Shown here one piece after another: positions 18,973 to 26,842 of a stretch of DNA of 64,000 nucleotides. Numbering within the stretch: position 1 is the stretch's first letter; every line of letters begins with the position of its first letter. The DNA comes from Streptomyces uncialis. GTDB lineage: Bacteria; Actinomycetota; Actinomycetes; Streptomycetales; Streptomycetaceae. The notes beneath the pieces are model-generated. The model was given only the letters and a program-made list of their open reading frames with translations. It made no database searches and was not told where the DNA came from. Position numbers and translations under genes: made by a program. Where the stretch lies: positions 2,108,001-2,172,000 of the forward strand of contig NZ_CP109583.1 of the NCBI RefSeq assembly GCF_036250755.1, given 5' to 3'.

Positions 18973-21036
18973 TCAGTCCGTGTCCGTGTCCGTGTCCGTG
19001 TCCGTGTCCGGGGTCGCGGTCCTGCCGTGCCACACCGTCAGCAGCCGCGCCGCCGTCTCCTTGCCGGGCATCGCGTCGTGGCCACGGGCGACGGCCATCA
19101 ACCAGCGGAGGAATCCGGGCTGCCGGGCTTCGGTGAGAGCGTTGAGTAGTTCCTCCAGCCCCGGGTCCGGCCGCGGTGTGCCGTCCGCCTCGCGGCACCA
19201 GGAGAGAAGGACGTCACGCATGGACGCGAAGGTGGCCGCCTCGTTCAGGGCGTGTCCGGTTAGCCGGACCAGCTCCGAGGCCGCCTCGCCGCCGGTGAGC
19301 ATCCGGCTGCCGCACCAGGCGGGGTCTGCCCCCGCCATCGCGGGAAAGGCGAGGGCGGCGATCAACTCCGACATGTCGTCCGACCCGGCCCATGTCCGCA
19401 TCCGCTCCAGGACGATCCCCCTGGTACGGGTGTCGCCCGTCGCGAAGCGCTGCACCAGCGCGTCCACGACCGCGAACGCGACGGTCACCTCGTCCGTGCC
19501 ACCGCCCGTCGTCTCCATGAGCTGGTGCGCCAGCAGCAGGGCCTGCGCGGTCGTCACCCCGCTGTCCGAGCGGCAGGCGTACGCCACCGCCCTGCGCAGG
19601 ACGGTCTCGGGCGCGACACTCCACCGCTCCAGCAGTTCCGCCGCCCCGGCCGCCGCTGCCGGGTCCCGCAGGGCCGTGCCCAGCCCCCGGGCGGCGACCT
19701 CGACGGCCGCGGGCCACGGGGCCGACGCCACACCCGGCACCAGGTCCAGCGTCCGGCCGTCGGTCCCCGCGGCCATGGCCGCGACCGCCCGGCCGGCCCG
19801 TTCGACCTGGTCCGGCCGGTCGCCGGTGCGGGCGAGCCAGGTGTGCAGCAGGGGCAGCAGTTCCCCGTGCTCGCGGCACAGAACCCGCCACACGGCGTCG
19901 CCCACGGCGGGCCAGAAGAACGAGAGGGTGTCCGGGTCACCCGTCCCCGCGCGTGAGGTGCGGTGCGCCCCGAGAGTGCGCAGGGTCTCGGACAGGGGCC
20001 GCTGAGGTGCCGTGCCCTGCGGAGGCCTGTCGGGCCGAGGGGACAAGCGCGGCGCGGCGGTCTCCCGTTCCCCTCCGGACCCCGCCAGCTCCAGCAGGTC
20101 CGAGGCCCGCTCCACCACGGTGTCCCGGTCGAGCCCGCCGTAGACGCTGAGCGCGAGCAGATGGGCGAGGAGTACGGGATCTTCCTGTGCCCTGGCCACG
20201 AGGTCAGGGGCCTCGGCCCGGGCCAGGGCGTCCAGCACCTCGGCGCAGTCGGCACCGCCAGTGGAACCGAGCCGGGCCACGGCTCGCGCCACCCGCGCCG
20301 CCTGGCGGGGCGGCAGTTCCGCGGGCAGCAGCTCCTGGAAGTGGCCCGCTCCCAGGGCCCGCAGCAACCGGCCGCGCACCTCCTCGTCGGAGCAGATGTC
20401 CGCCAGGTGGGCGGCGAAGACCTGCCGTGGGTCGGGTGGCAGATGCCGGACGACCGGTGTACCCAGGCGGTTCGCGAGGTCGGACGCCAGGCCGGGCGCC
20501 TCCGCCAGCACGATCAGGAGGCGTGCCCCCGCCTCCGCCAAGGGCGCTTCCAGCCGGGACAGGTCCCAGGGGCGGAGGGCGAACGGGTCCGGAGGCTCCA
20601 TCACGAGATAGCCGTGCACTCCCTGCGACCGCGGCGCCCACCGGGTGAGGTCCACGGACCCGTCCACCTGGAGGAGCACGGGATCCTCCCTGCCGTGGGC
20701 CAGCAGATTGAGGGCGTGTGTCTCACGGCCGGTCCCCGGCGCTCCGACCAGTACGGAGACTCCGGAGTCGAGTGCCGTGAGCGCGCTCTCGAACCCGGGC
20801 GGGGGCATGAAGCGGCGCCGCGCCGTCCTCAGGTCCTTCGCCCGTACGGGTCCCTGCCGCGTCGTTCCGGCGGCAGGGCCGCCACCCATCGCGGCGGTGA
20901 CGGTCTGCCGTTGGCCGCCTGTCACCACACCGGTGTTGACCGTGCCGTGGGGAGCGAGGACCACCATGTTCCGCTCGGGGGGCAGGGCCGCGACGAGGGC
21001 GTCAAGGCCGTCGCCCGGAGGCATGTCAGAGATCAT
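18973..21036 (-). CDS. STAND/NLR-like NTPase with N-terminal amyloid-type motif
   Basis: About 687 residues. Residues 31-42, GTVNTGVVTGGQ, match the motif found in the next two upstream genes. A P-loop-like GAPGTGRET follows at about 98-106, with Arg where the Walker A Lys should be. The rest of the NTPase region is Leu-rich (LLIVLAEAPGL, HLPPDPRQVFAAHL). Residues about 370-670 are repetitive helices of TPR/HEAT character, followed by an Asp-Thr repeat at the C-terminus. ATG 21036 has GGAG 6 bases upstream; GTG 21054 is an alternative. The gene overlaps the small motif protein. It is probably the sensor of the system, possibly with a degenerate (iSTAND-like) NTPase. Confidence 0.65.
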   Translation of the reverse strand: MISDMPPGDGLDALVAALPPERNMVVLAPHGTVNTGVVTGGQRQTVTAAMGGGPAAGTTRQGPVRAKDLRTARRRFMPPPGFESALTALDSGVSVLVGAPGTGRETHALNLLAHGREDPVLLQVDGSVDLTRWAPRSQGVHGYLVMEPPDPFALRPWDLSRLEAPLAEAGARLLIVLAEAPGLASDLANRLGTPVVRHLPPDPRQVFAAHLADICSDEEVRGRLLRALGAGHFQELLPAELPPRQAARVARAVARLGSTGGADCAEVLDALARAEAPDLVARAQEDPVLLAHLLALSVYGGLDRDTVVERASDLLELAGSGGERETAAPRLSPRPDRPPQGTAPQRPLSETLRTLGAHRTSRAGTGDPDTLSFFWPAVGDAVWRVLCREHGELLPLLHTWLARTGDRPDQVERAGRAVAAMAAGTDGRTLDLVPGVASAPWPAAVEVAARGLGTALRDPAAAAGAAELLERWSVAPETVLRRAVAYACRSDSGVTTAQALLLAHQLMETTGGGTDEVTVAFAVVDALVQRFATGDTRTRGIVLERMRTWAGSDDMSELIAALAFPAMAGADPAWCGSRMLTGGEAASELVRLTGHALNEAATFASMRDVLLSWCREADGTPRPDPGLEELLNALTEARQPGFLRWLMAVARGHDAMPGKETAARLLTVWHGRTATPDTDTDTDTDTD
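18976..19010. repeat. GTCCGT hexamer tract in the NTPase 3' end
   Basis: Five perfect GTCCGT units plus a partial one encode the terminal Asp-Thr repeat of the NTPase on the minus strand. Because the unit is six bases, copy-number changes would not shift the frame. Confidence 0.8.
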
Positions 21037-21304
21037 GACCGGCTCCGGCGGCACGGTGACCGGGGAATTCGACGGTCGTGACGTGCTGACCGCCGTGGAC
21101 GGTGCCGGTGTTGATGATTCCCCGCTCGGCGTTCAGCACCGTGGTCGGCACGGGCTCGGCCGCTTCGACGCCGTCCCGCGTCTCCCGGTGGTCGGTCGCC
21201 TCCTCCGACGCCGACGCCGCCCGGGGGCGGTGGTTCCGGGGCTGATGCTTGTGCTGGTGCAAGGTGATGACCTCGTCCGCCTGGGGCGCTTCCGCTTCTC
21301 GCAT
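21026..21304 (-). CDS. Small protein with C-terminal amyloid-type motif
   Basis: A 92-residue protein with AAAGGA 5 bases before its ATG. Residues 1-55 are charged and His-rich (LHQHKHQPRNHRPR) with no recognisable fold. Residues 62-73 carry GIINTGTVHGGQ, followed by HVTTVEF. It overlaps the NTPase start by about 11 bases and has its own 317-base upstream region with a Crp-like palindrome. It may be an adaptor that co-assembles with the NTPase and cyclase through the shared motif. No similar characterised protein is known to me. Confidence 0.65.
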   Translation of the reverse strand: MREAEAPQADEVITLHQHKHQPRNHRPRAASASEEATDHRETRDGVEAAEPVPTTVLNAERGIINTGTVHGGQHVTTVEFPGHRAAGAGHDL

Positions 21305-21621
21305 GTCGTCCTTTCGAAGCGTTCGGTTGGCCGGGGATTTCTCATGCGCTGTTTCCCGACGACTTGAGATTCGCGGATTCCCGGGTGCCCGTCCGCTTCC
21401 GTGGTGCGTACGGAAGGTGTCTGCGGTCACATGCGCGGACGGCACGGAAATCAGCGCGCGAAAGGACGGGCGTGCCACTCCGAGGCAACACGCCAGTCCA
21501 CTTGTTCGCACATCTCCCGCGCCCGGTACGCCACATCGGAACCTGGCGTCCGCATGCGGATATCCGGTCGACCGCGCACGGGTCGCCGCGGGACGCGGGG
21601 AACTCGTCCCGCTCCGGTCCG
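21305..21621. other. Upstream region of the small motif protein
   Basis: 317 bases between two minus-strand cluster genes. It is less GC-rich than its surroundings. It contains the Crp-like palindrome at 21417-21430 and the ribosome site of the small protein. Short frames here have no credible start. Confidence 0.5.
21417..21430 (-). promoter_or_regulatory. Candidate Crp-type operator (small protein/NTPase promoter)
   Basis: On the minus strand the site reads GTGACCGCAGACAC, fitting the Streptomyces Crp consensus GTG-N6-GNCAC, 113 bases before the small-protein start. It closely resembles the site at 22633. Confidence 0.5.
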
Positions 21622-22506
21622 TCAGCCCTGACCCCGGACGATGTCGGCCGTGGTCCCCTCGACGTGGTCCCCGGCGACGTGATGGTTGCTCACGCTCTGA
21701 CCGCCGTGGACCGTACCGGTGTTGATGGCGCCACGGGGAGCGCTGTTCCGCACGCGGGGGCCGCGCGGTCCGGCGCCCCCCAGCGGCCGGGTGCCCTCGC
21801 GGGCCTCGGCCTCGGCCTCGTCGCCGTCCGGGGCCTCTTCGTGCAGCGGCCCGGACGGCTGGGGTACGTAGACCCAGGCCCGCTGGGAGAAGGGCTTGCC
21901 GTCCACCGTCGCGGCGACCTCCACGAAGTGGTCGGGGTGACGCCCTGTGTACCCACCGGCGACGGCGTCCTCGTAGCAGCGGTCCGAGAGGATGGCCGCG
22001 ACGTGCGTGATGTTCTCCTTGTGGGAGGCGAGCACCGCCTTGACGGGGCGGGAGTCGAGCAGCCGGTGCGTGTCGTTGCGTACTGTCCCGTTGCCGCCGA
22101 ACTCGTCGCCGGTGTCCGGCAGCGGGCCGACATGCAGGCTGACCCGGAGCCTGATGGGCACCACTCCGTGGGACAGCACGTTGAAGTCGGTGAGCACGTC
22201 CTGGAGGACGAGCAGCAGGGGATGGATGACGAAGGGCATCAGCGCGGTGTCGAACCCGAACACGTACCCGTCGCCGGTCGAGTTGGGGAACACCCGGTCG
22301 TCCCAGAGTTCCTGGAGACCCGCCCGGGTCAGGGCGGCCTTGAGGAGTTCCGGGACGGCACGGCTGATGGCCTCGTGCTCGATGGCGGGATGTCCCGTGA
22401 AGCCCTTGGCGTCCACGGCCAGGACACCCCGGTAGGGGGGCAGGAGGCGGCTGCGGGTGAAGGGCGCCGCGCTCCCCCGGGGCAATTCACCGATGTGCTC
22501 GCGCAT
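21622..22506 (-). CDS. Class III nucleotidyl cyclase-like protein with C-terminal amyloid-type motif
   Basis: A 294-residue protein. Residues 25-200 look like a class III adenylate/guanylate cyclase homology domain, with VLAVDAKGFTGHP (metal Asp about 32) and FPNSTGDGYVFGFD (metal Asp about 79). A charged linker (about 222-255) leads to GAINTGTVHGGQ (259-270) and a second beta-like stretch, HHVAGDHVEG. GGAGGAG precedes the ATG at a spacing of 8. It sits directly downstream of a Crp-family gene, consistent with a cyclic nucleotide made and read locally. Product identity (cAMP, cGMP or other) is unknown, and activity could be lost. Confidence 0.65.
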   Translation of the reverse strand: MREHIGELPRGSAAPFTRSRLLPPYRGVLAVDAKGFTGHPAIEHEAISRAVPELLKAALTRAGLQELWDDRVFPNSTGDGYVFGFDTALMPFVIHPLLLVLQDVLTDFNVLSHGVVPIRLRVSLHVGPLPDTGDEFGGNGTVRNDTHRLLDSRPVKAVLASHKENITHVAAILSDRCYEDAVAGGYTGRHPDHFVEVAATVDGKPFSQRAWVYVPQPSGPLHEEAPDGDEAEAEAREGTRPLGGAGPRGPRVRNSAPRGAINTGTVHGGQSVSNHHVAGDHVEGTTADIVRGQG

Positions 22507-22632
22507 GGGGCAACTCCTCCGTGAAGCCCTGCCCGGCAGGGGCCGGACAGGGACGTGTCCGTCCGGATGGTCGTGCCACTGGAGCTTCACAGCGCGGGCG
22601 CGGACGCTCCGCTCCACGGGTGCGGACAGCCC

Positions 22633-22646
22633 GTGACGTGAGTCAC
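22633..22646. promoter_or_regulatory. Candidate Crp-type operator (cyclase promoter)
   Basis: GTGACGTGAGTCAC has perfect 5-base arms GTGAC/GTCAC. It fits GTG-N6-GNCAC and lies between the crp-like stop and the cyclase start, 127 bases upstream of the cyclase. Confidence 0.55.
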
Positions 22647-22653
22647 ATCACCG

Positions 22654-23310
22654 TCACACGCCGATGAAGCCGGCGAGCGCGGACCGCAGACCTTCCACGC
22701 TGGTCACGTCGATACGGCTCTTCGTGGCGTGCACACGGTCCGGACCGAGGCGCGCCAGCGCCTTGCTGACGGAGTTGCGGCCGACCCCGATGTGCTGGGC
22801 CAGCTCCTCCCGCGTGAGGGAGAAGGAACGCGTCCCCCCGGAGACCTCGACCAGCCGGAGCAGCGCCATGGCCAGGCGTTCGTGCACGGAACCGTCGCCC
22901 ACCTCGGTCTGCTCCCGCAACCGGCTGGAGGCCAGCCGGGCGAGGGGATACGCCAGTCGGTGCCGGAGAACGAGGCGGTGGAAGTCCTCGGCGGGCACCA
23001 CGGATGCCGTGCACCCGCTCATCGTCCGCACATCGGCGAGCCGTCGGCCGCCGTCCTGGAGTGCCATCTCGCCCAGGATCTCCCCCGGCCCGCGGAAGGC
23101 GAGCAGTCGCTGCCGACCGTCGCGGTCCGTGCGGACCACCTTCACCATCCCACCGGTCAGGGCGAGCACATGGGTGCCCTCGGTCCCCTGCCGCAACAGG
23201 GTCAGGTCGGCCGCGTAGGTCCGGGACGGGTAACGGGTCAGCCCGTCCCACGCCTCCGCCGGCAACAGATCCCGCAAGGCTCGCGCCGAGCCGACATATT
23301 GTTCGCTCAT
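22654..23310 (-). CDS. Crp/Fnr-family regulator
   Basis: A 218-residue regulator. It has an N-terminal cyclic-nucleotide-binding beta-roll (about 15-125) with a phosphate-binding cassette GEILGEMALQDGGRRLADV that keeps the Arg. A dimer helix follows, then a C-terminal winged helix, SLTREELAQHIGVGRNSVSKALARL (about 160-190, read in two parts). It is the first gene of the seven-gene cluster and precedes the cyclase. Two Crp-like sites occur inside the cluster, suggesting it controls the downstream genes. A short inverted repeat TTCGCTCATGCGAA overlaps its own start codon. Confidence 0.82.
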   Translation of the reverse strand: MSEQYVGSARALRDLLPAEAWDGLTRYPSRTYAADLTLLRQGTEGTHVLALTGGMVKVVRTDRDGRQRLLAFRGPGEILGEMALQDGGRRLADVRTMSGCTASVVPAEDFHRLVLRHRLAYPLARLASSRLREQTEVGDGSVHERLAMALLRLVEVSGGTRSFSLTREELAQHIGVGRNSVSKALARLGPDRVHATKSRIDVTSVEGLRSALAGFIGV

Positions 23311-23544
23311 GCGAATATGCTAGACACACTCTCCTCGCAGGAGAAGGAATTTGGCCCTTTGAACTCGTGTACTAATGCTACGCAGTAAAGTCCGGAAGCA
23401 CTCATACGGCCTCCCCGACCCCACGGACCAATCGGCCGCGTTCCGGGCGGAGTTCACCGCCGGGGCCGGCGCCGCACCCCGGTACCCGGACGGCCGGCCG
23501 CGCGGGGCGAGCCGTCGCCGTCGAACGTGCCCGTCGGTGGCCCG

Positions 23545-23550
23545 TAGAAT
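23545..23550 (+). promoter_or_regulatory. Leaderless promoter of thyA (-10 TAGAAT)
   Basis: TAGAAT lies 8 bases before the GTG start of thyA, and no ribosome site lies between. Transcription would begin at or next to the GTG, giving a leaderless mRNA, a common Streptomyces arrangement. Confidence 0.65.
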
Positions 23551-23558
23551 CGACGCCT

Positions 23559-24356
23559 GTGGCCGACACCCAGTACGAAGACCTGTTGCGGCTGGTGCTC
23601 ACCTCCGGGACCCCCAAATCCGACCGGACGGGCACCGGCACCCGAAGTGTCTTCGGACACCAGCTGCGTTACGACCTCTCGCGGGGATTCCCGCTGATCA
23701 CCACCAAGAAGGTGCATCTGCGGTCCATCGTGTACGAACTGCTGTGGTTCCTCCGCGGCGAGACGAACGTCGGCTGGCTCCGTGAGCACGGCGTCACCAT
23801 CTGGGACGAATGGGCCGGACCGGACGGCGAGCTCGGCCCGGTCTACGGCGCCCAGTGGCGCTCCTGGCCCACGCCGGACGGCAGGCACATCGACCAGATC
23901 ACCGAGGTCCTGGACACACTGCGCCGCGATCCGGACTCCCGCCGGATGATCGTCTCCGCGTGGAACGTCGCCGAGCTGGACAGGATGGCGCTCGCGCCGT
24001 GTCACGCCTTCTTCCAGTTCCATGTCGCCGACGGCAAGCTCTCCTGCCAGCTGTACCAGCGCAGCGCGGACCTGTTCCTCGGCGTTCCGTTCAACATCGC
24101 CAGTTACGCCCTGCTCACGCACATGGTGGCGCGGCAGACCGGCCTCGAACCGGGCGACTTCATCTGGACCGGCGGCGACTGCCATATCTACGACAACCAC
24201 GTCGAGCAGGTGACGGAGCAGCTGTCGCGCACCCCGTTCGACTTCCCGGCGCTGCGGCTGCGTCCGGCGGACTCGCTCTTCGACCACACGTACGCCGATG
24301 TGGAGGTGCTCGACTACCGGCACCACCCGGCCATCAAGGCCCCGGTGGCGGTGTGA
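23559..24356 (+). CDS. thyA: Thymidylate synthase
   Basis: A 265-residue enzyme methylating dUMP to dTMP with methylenetetrahydrofolate. The active-site Cys is in [10 protein letters not shown] (about 147). The dUMP-binding [20 protein letters not shown] and the C-terminal IKAPVAV are present. The start is GTG behind a leaderless promoter. It overlaps folA by 4 bases (GTGA), so both folate-cycle enzymes are made from one message. Confidence 0.97.
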   Translation: MADTQYEDLLRLVLTSGTPKSDRTGTGTRSVFGHQLRYDLSRGFPLITTKKVHLRSIVYELLWFLRGETNVGWLREHGVTIWDEWAGPDGELGPVYGAQWRSWPTPDGRHIDQITEVLDTLRRDPDSRRMIVSAWNVAELDRMALAPCHAFFQFHVADGKLSCQLYQRSADLFLGVPFNIASYALLTHMVARQTGLEPGDFIWTGGDCHIYDNHVEQVTEQLSRTPFDFPALRLRPADSLFDHTYADVEVLDYRHHPAIKAPVAV

Positions 24357-24856
24357 ACGTCGGACTGATCTGGGCGCAGACCGTCGACGGGGTGATCGGC
24401 GCGGACAACACGATCCCGTGGCGGGTGCCCGAGGACATGGCGCATTTCAAGGCGACCACCCTCGGCCGTCCCGTGGTGATGGGGCGCAGGACCTGGGATT
24501 CGCTGCCGCCGCGGTTCCGCCCGCTGCCCGGCCGGCGCAATGTCGTGGCGACCCGTGATCCGGGATGGACGGCCCGGGGCGCCGAGCGCGCCGGGTCCGT
24601 CGTGGAGGCGCTGGAACGCGCGGCCGAGCCGCTGGACGGGACGGCCCCTGACACGGTGTGGGTGATCGGGGGCGGGGAGATCTACCGGGCCGCTCTGGGC
24701 CATGCGACAAGGCTCTCGGTGACCGAGATCGACTCGCCGGTGAAGGGGGACACCTACGCCCCGGTGCCGGACCCGGCGTGGCGGGTCGCACAGGACACGG
24801 GCTGGCTGTCCTCGACGTCGGGGCCGCGCTACCGCATCCGCGAGTACATCCGCTGA
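24353..24856 (+). CDS. folA: Dihydrofolate reductase
   Basis: A 167-residue enzyme that regenerates tetrahydrofolate from the dihydrofolate produced by ThyA. Typical segments are [29 protein letters not shown] with the acidic catalytic residue, [15 protein letters not shown], and VIGGGEIY. The GTG start overlaps the thyA stop. Confidence 0.96.
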   Translation: MNVGLIWAQTVDGVIGADNTIPWRVPEDMAHFKATTLGRPVVMGRRTWDSLPPRFRPLPGRRNVVATRDPGWTARGAERAGSVVEALERAAEPLDGTAPDTVWVIGGGEIYRAALGHATRLSVTEIDSPVKGDTYAPVPDPAWRVAQDTGWLSSTSGPRYRIREYIR

Positions 24857-24906
24857 CCAGGGGTCCGCCCGGCACGGTCGGCGAGGGCCGACGGCGGTCC
24901 TGATCG

Positions 24907-24990
24907 CGGGAAGCCCACGTCCGGTCCCGGGAAGCCCACGTCCGGTCCTGGAGCGCCCGCGTCCGATCGCGGAAAGCCCGGGTCCTCGGA
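24907..24990. repeat. 21-base tandem repeat after folA
   Basis: Four 21-base units follow folA. The first two (24907-24927 and 24928-24948) are identical, beginning CGGGAAGCCCACGTCC; the last two are degenerate. No coding role is seen. Confidence 0.75.
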
Positions 24991-25070
24991 CCCGGGCGGT
25001 GTGCCGGTGCCCCTGCGGGCGGGGAACGCTCCCCCGCCGTGGGCACCTCCGCCGGAAGGCCGACGGGTGC

Positions 25071-25104
25071 GTGCCGCCCCGCACCGGTGGGTGCGGGGCG
25101 GCAC
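25071..25104. terminator. Strong hairpin after the cold-shock gene
   Basis: A perfect 15-bp stem, GTGCCGCCCCGCACC (25071-25085) with its complement (25090-25104), and a GGTG loop. It lies 10 bases past the cold-shock gene stop and can also terminate the convergent folA transcript. Confidence 0.9.
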
Positions 25105-25113
25105 GGCATCAGA

Positions 25114-25317
25114 TCAGACCGGTACGACGTTCTCCGCCTGCGGACCCTTCGGGCCCTGGGTGACGTCGTAGCTGACCTGCTGGTTCTCCTCCAGCGACCG
25201 GAAGCCGGCAGCGTTGATGGCGGAGTAGTGGACGAAGACGTCCGGGCCGCCGCCGTCCTGGGCGATGAAGCCGAAGCCCTTTTCGGCGTTGAACCACTTA
25301 ACGGAACCGGTGGCCAT
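25114..25317 (-). CDS. cspA: Cold-shock protein (CspA family)
   Basis: A 67-residue OB-fold RNA/DNA chaperone. RNP1 KGFGFI and RNP2 VFVHYS are both present after [16 protein letters not shown] precedes the ATG at 25317 by 5 bases; a longer frame starting upstream lacks the family sequence. Confidence 0.95.
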   Translation of the reverse strand: MATGSVKWFNAEKGFGFIAQDGGGPDVFVHYSAINAAGFRSLEENQQVSYDVTQGPKGPQAENVVPV

Positions 25318-25650
25318 ATTGTCCCCTTGTCCAGGGTTGCGGGGCACTGGCTTGTCAATGCCCCTGGGGTGAGGTGATCGCCCTGGTCCTCGGGCACTGC
25401 TGCACAGCACAGCGCCCACGGGCGAACCGCGGGCGCTGACTTCGAACCACGACTACTGACGAGAAAGTTAGCCGATCCGCGATCGCCTGGCTACACGGCG
25501 CAGCAGCAGAGCGCGTTCCCGCCCAGCTCAGCGGCCGGATTTGCTCTCCACGACGGTCATCAGCGGGCTGACGCCGAAACGATCGTCCGACGTCCCTTTC
25601 GTGTACGACGGCCCCCTTCGCCGCCTTCCGCCCGCGCGGTCGCGGCCCTG
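25318..25650. other. Long leader of the cold-shock gene
   Basis: 333 bases without a gene, between the cold-shock start and the stop of the quinone oxidoreductase (both minus strand). It is less GC-rich than average and contains several short inverted repeats (for example around CGCCCACGGGCGAACCGCGGGCG). Long structured 5' leaders are usual for cold-shock genes, so most of this is probably promoter and 5' UTR. Confidence 0.45.
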
Positions 25651-26622
25651 TCACACGGTGATCACCGCCTTGCCCAGGAGTTCGCGGGACTCGATCGCCC
25701 GGTGCGCCGAGGCCGCCTGGTCGAGGGGAAAGGTGGCGCCTATCACAGGGCGGAGGGCACCCTTGGCCACCTCTTCGAGGGCCCGCGCCACGAGCCGGGC
25801 GCGCTCGTCGGCGGGCAGCTGGACGTCCGCGATGCCGAACAGGCGGATGCCGCGGGCCGCGGCGGCGTCCGGGTCCACCTCGCTGAAGCCGCCCGACGGG
25901 GCCCCGTGGGCGGAGAACCGGCCGCCGTTCGCGACCAGGGGGAACGCGGCGGCGCCGGTCGCGCCGCCCACTCCGTCCAGGACGACGTCCGCTCCCGTCC
26001 CGCCGAGTGCCGCACGGGCCTGCTCCACCCAGTCGGGACGGCTCGCGTCGACGACCGCGTCGGCGCCCAGTTCCCGTACCAGTGCGATCTTGCGGTCGCC
26101 GCGCGCCGTGCCGACGACCCGTGCGCCCGCCGCCTTCGCGAGCTGTACGAGCACGGTGCCCATACCGCCGGACGCCCCGAGGACCAGTACCCGCTCGCCG
26201 GGCCGCAGGTCCGTGGCGCGCAGCAGCGTGAGGGCCGTCACACCGTCGTGGACGAGGGCCGCCGCGTCGGTGAGGGAGACCTGGTCCGGTACGGCGGTGA
26301 GCGCCCCGACGGGGACCGCGACCAGTTCCGCGTACCCGCCGGACAGGTCGAGGGAGGCGGCGACCCTGCGGCCGGTCCAGTCCGGGTCCACACCGTCACC
26401 GAGGGCGCGGACGGTACCGGCGACGCCGCTGCCGGGGACGTAGGGCGGAGCGATCGGGAAGTAGTCGCGGCCCCACCCGGCGCGTATCTGGGTCTCCACG
26501 ACGAGGGTGTCCACCGCCTCGACGGCGACCAGCACCTCGCCCGGGCCCGCCACCGGGTCGGGCAGCCGCACCGGTACCAGGACGTGCGGGTCTCCGAACT
26601 CGATCACCTGTGTCGCGCGCAT
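25651..26622 (-). CDS. Zinc-independent NADPH:quinone oxidoreductase (MDR family)
   Basis: A 323-residue medium-chain reductase. The cofactor-binding GASGGMGTVLVQLAKAAGARVVG (about 148-170, read in two parts) is of the quinone oxidoreductase type, and no structural-zinc Cys cluster is present. ATG 26622 has GGAGGA 9 bases upstream and is preferred to the GTG three codons earlier. Its promoter has a MerR-type 19-base spacer (26702-26732), pointing to induction by redox or electrophile stress. Confidence 0.82.
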   Translation of the reverse strand: MRATQVIEFGDPHVLVPVRLPDPVAGPGEVLVAVEAVDTLVVETQIRAGWGRDYFPIAPPYVPGSGVAGTVRALGDGVDPDWTGRRVAASLDLSGGYAELVAVPVGALTAVPDQVSLTDAAALVHDGVTALTLLRATDLRPGERVLVLGASGGMGTVLVQLAKAAGARVVGTARGDRKIALVRELGADAVVDASRPDWVEQARAALGGTGADVVLDGVGGATGAAAFPLVANGGRFSAHGAPSGGFSEVDPDAAAARGIRLFGIADVQLPADERARLVARALEEVAKGALRPVIGATFPLDQAASAHRAIESRELLGKAVITV

Positions 26623-26701
26623 GCCGCCCACTCCTCCGCTCGGGCCCCGGACCGTCCCGGGGTGGCCTTGGCCCCCGGACTTCCCGGGGGCCGTTGCGTG
26701 A

Positions 26702-26732
26702 AGTCTTGAACGCCAAGCTTGGTTGAGGTCAA
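26702..26732 (-). promoter_or_regulatory. MerR-type promoter of the quinone oxidoreductase
   Basis: On the minus strand: -35 TTGACC (26732-26727), a 19-base spacer, -10 AAGACT (26707-26702). A perfect palindrome CCAAGCTTGG sits in the centre of the spacer. An over-long spacer with central dyad is the hallmark of promoters activated by MerR-family regulators. No merR gene lies in this window. Confidence 0.65.
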
Positions 26733-26842
26733 GCGCTCATGGAATGTCCGGCCCGTGGGGGTGCGGGCCGGGCACCGGACGCCCGGCCCTTCCGTTACCC
26801 GTCGCGCGGAGGCGTCCGGTCCTCCAGGTCGAGCGGCTGCCC

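Noticed and set aside
21401..21631. 76-residue plus-strand frame between the motif protein and the cyclase gene
   Set aside because: No ribosome site, untypical codon use, and it overlaps the presumed promoter.
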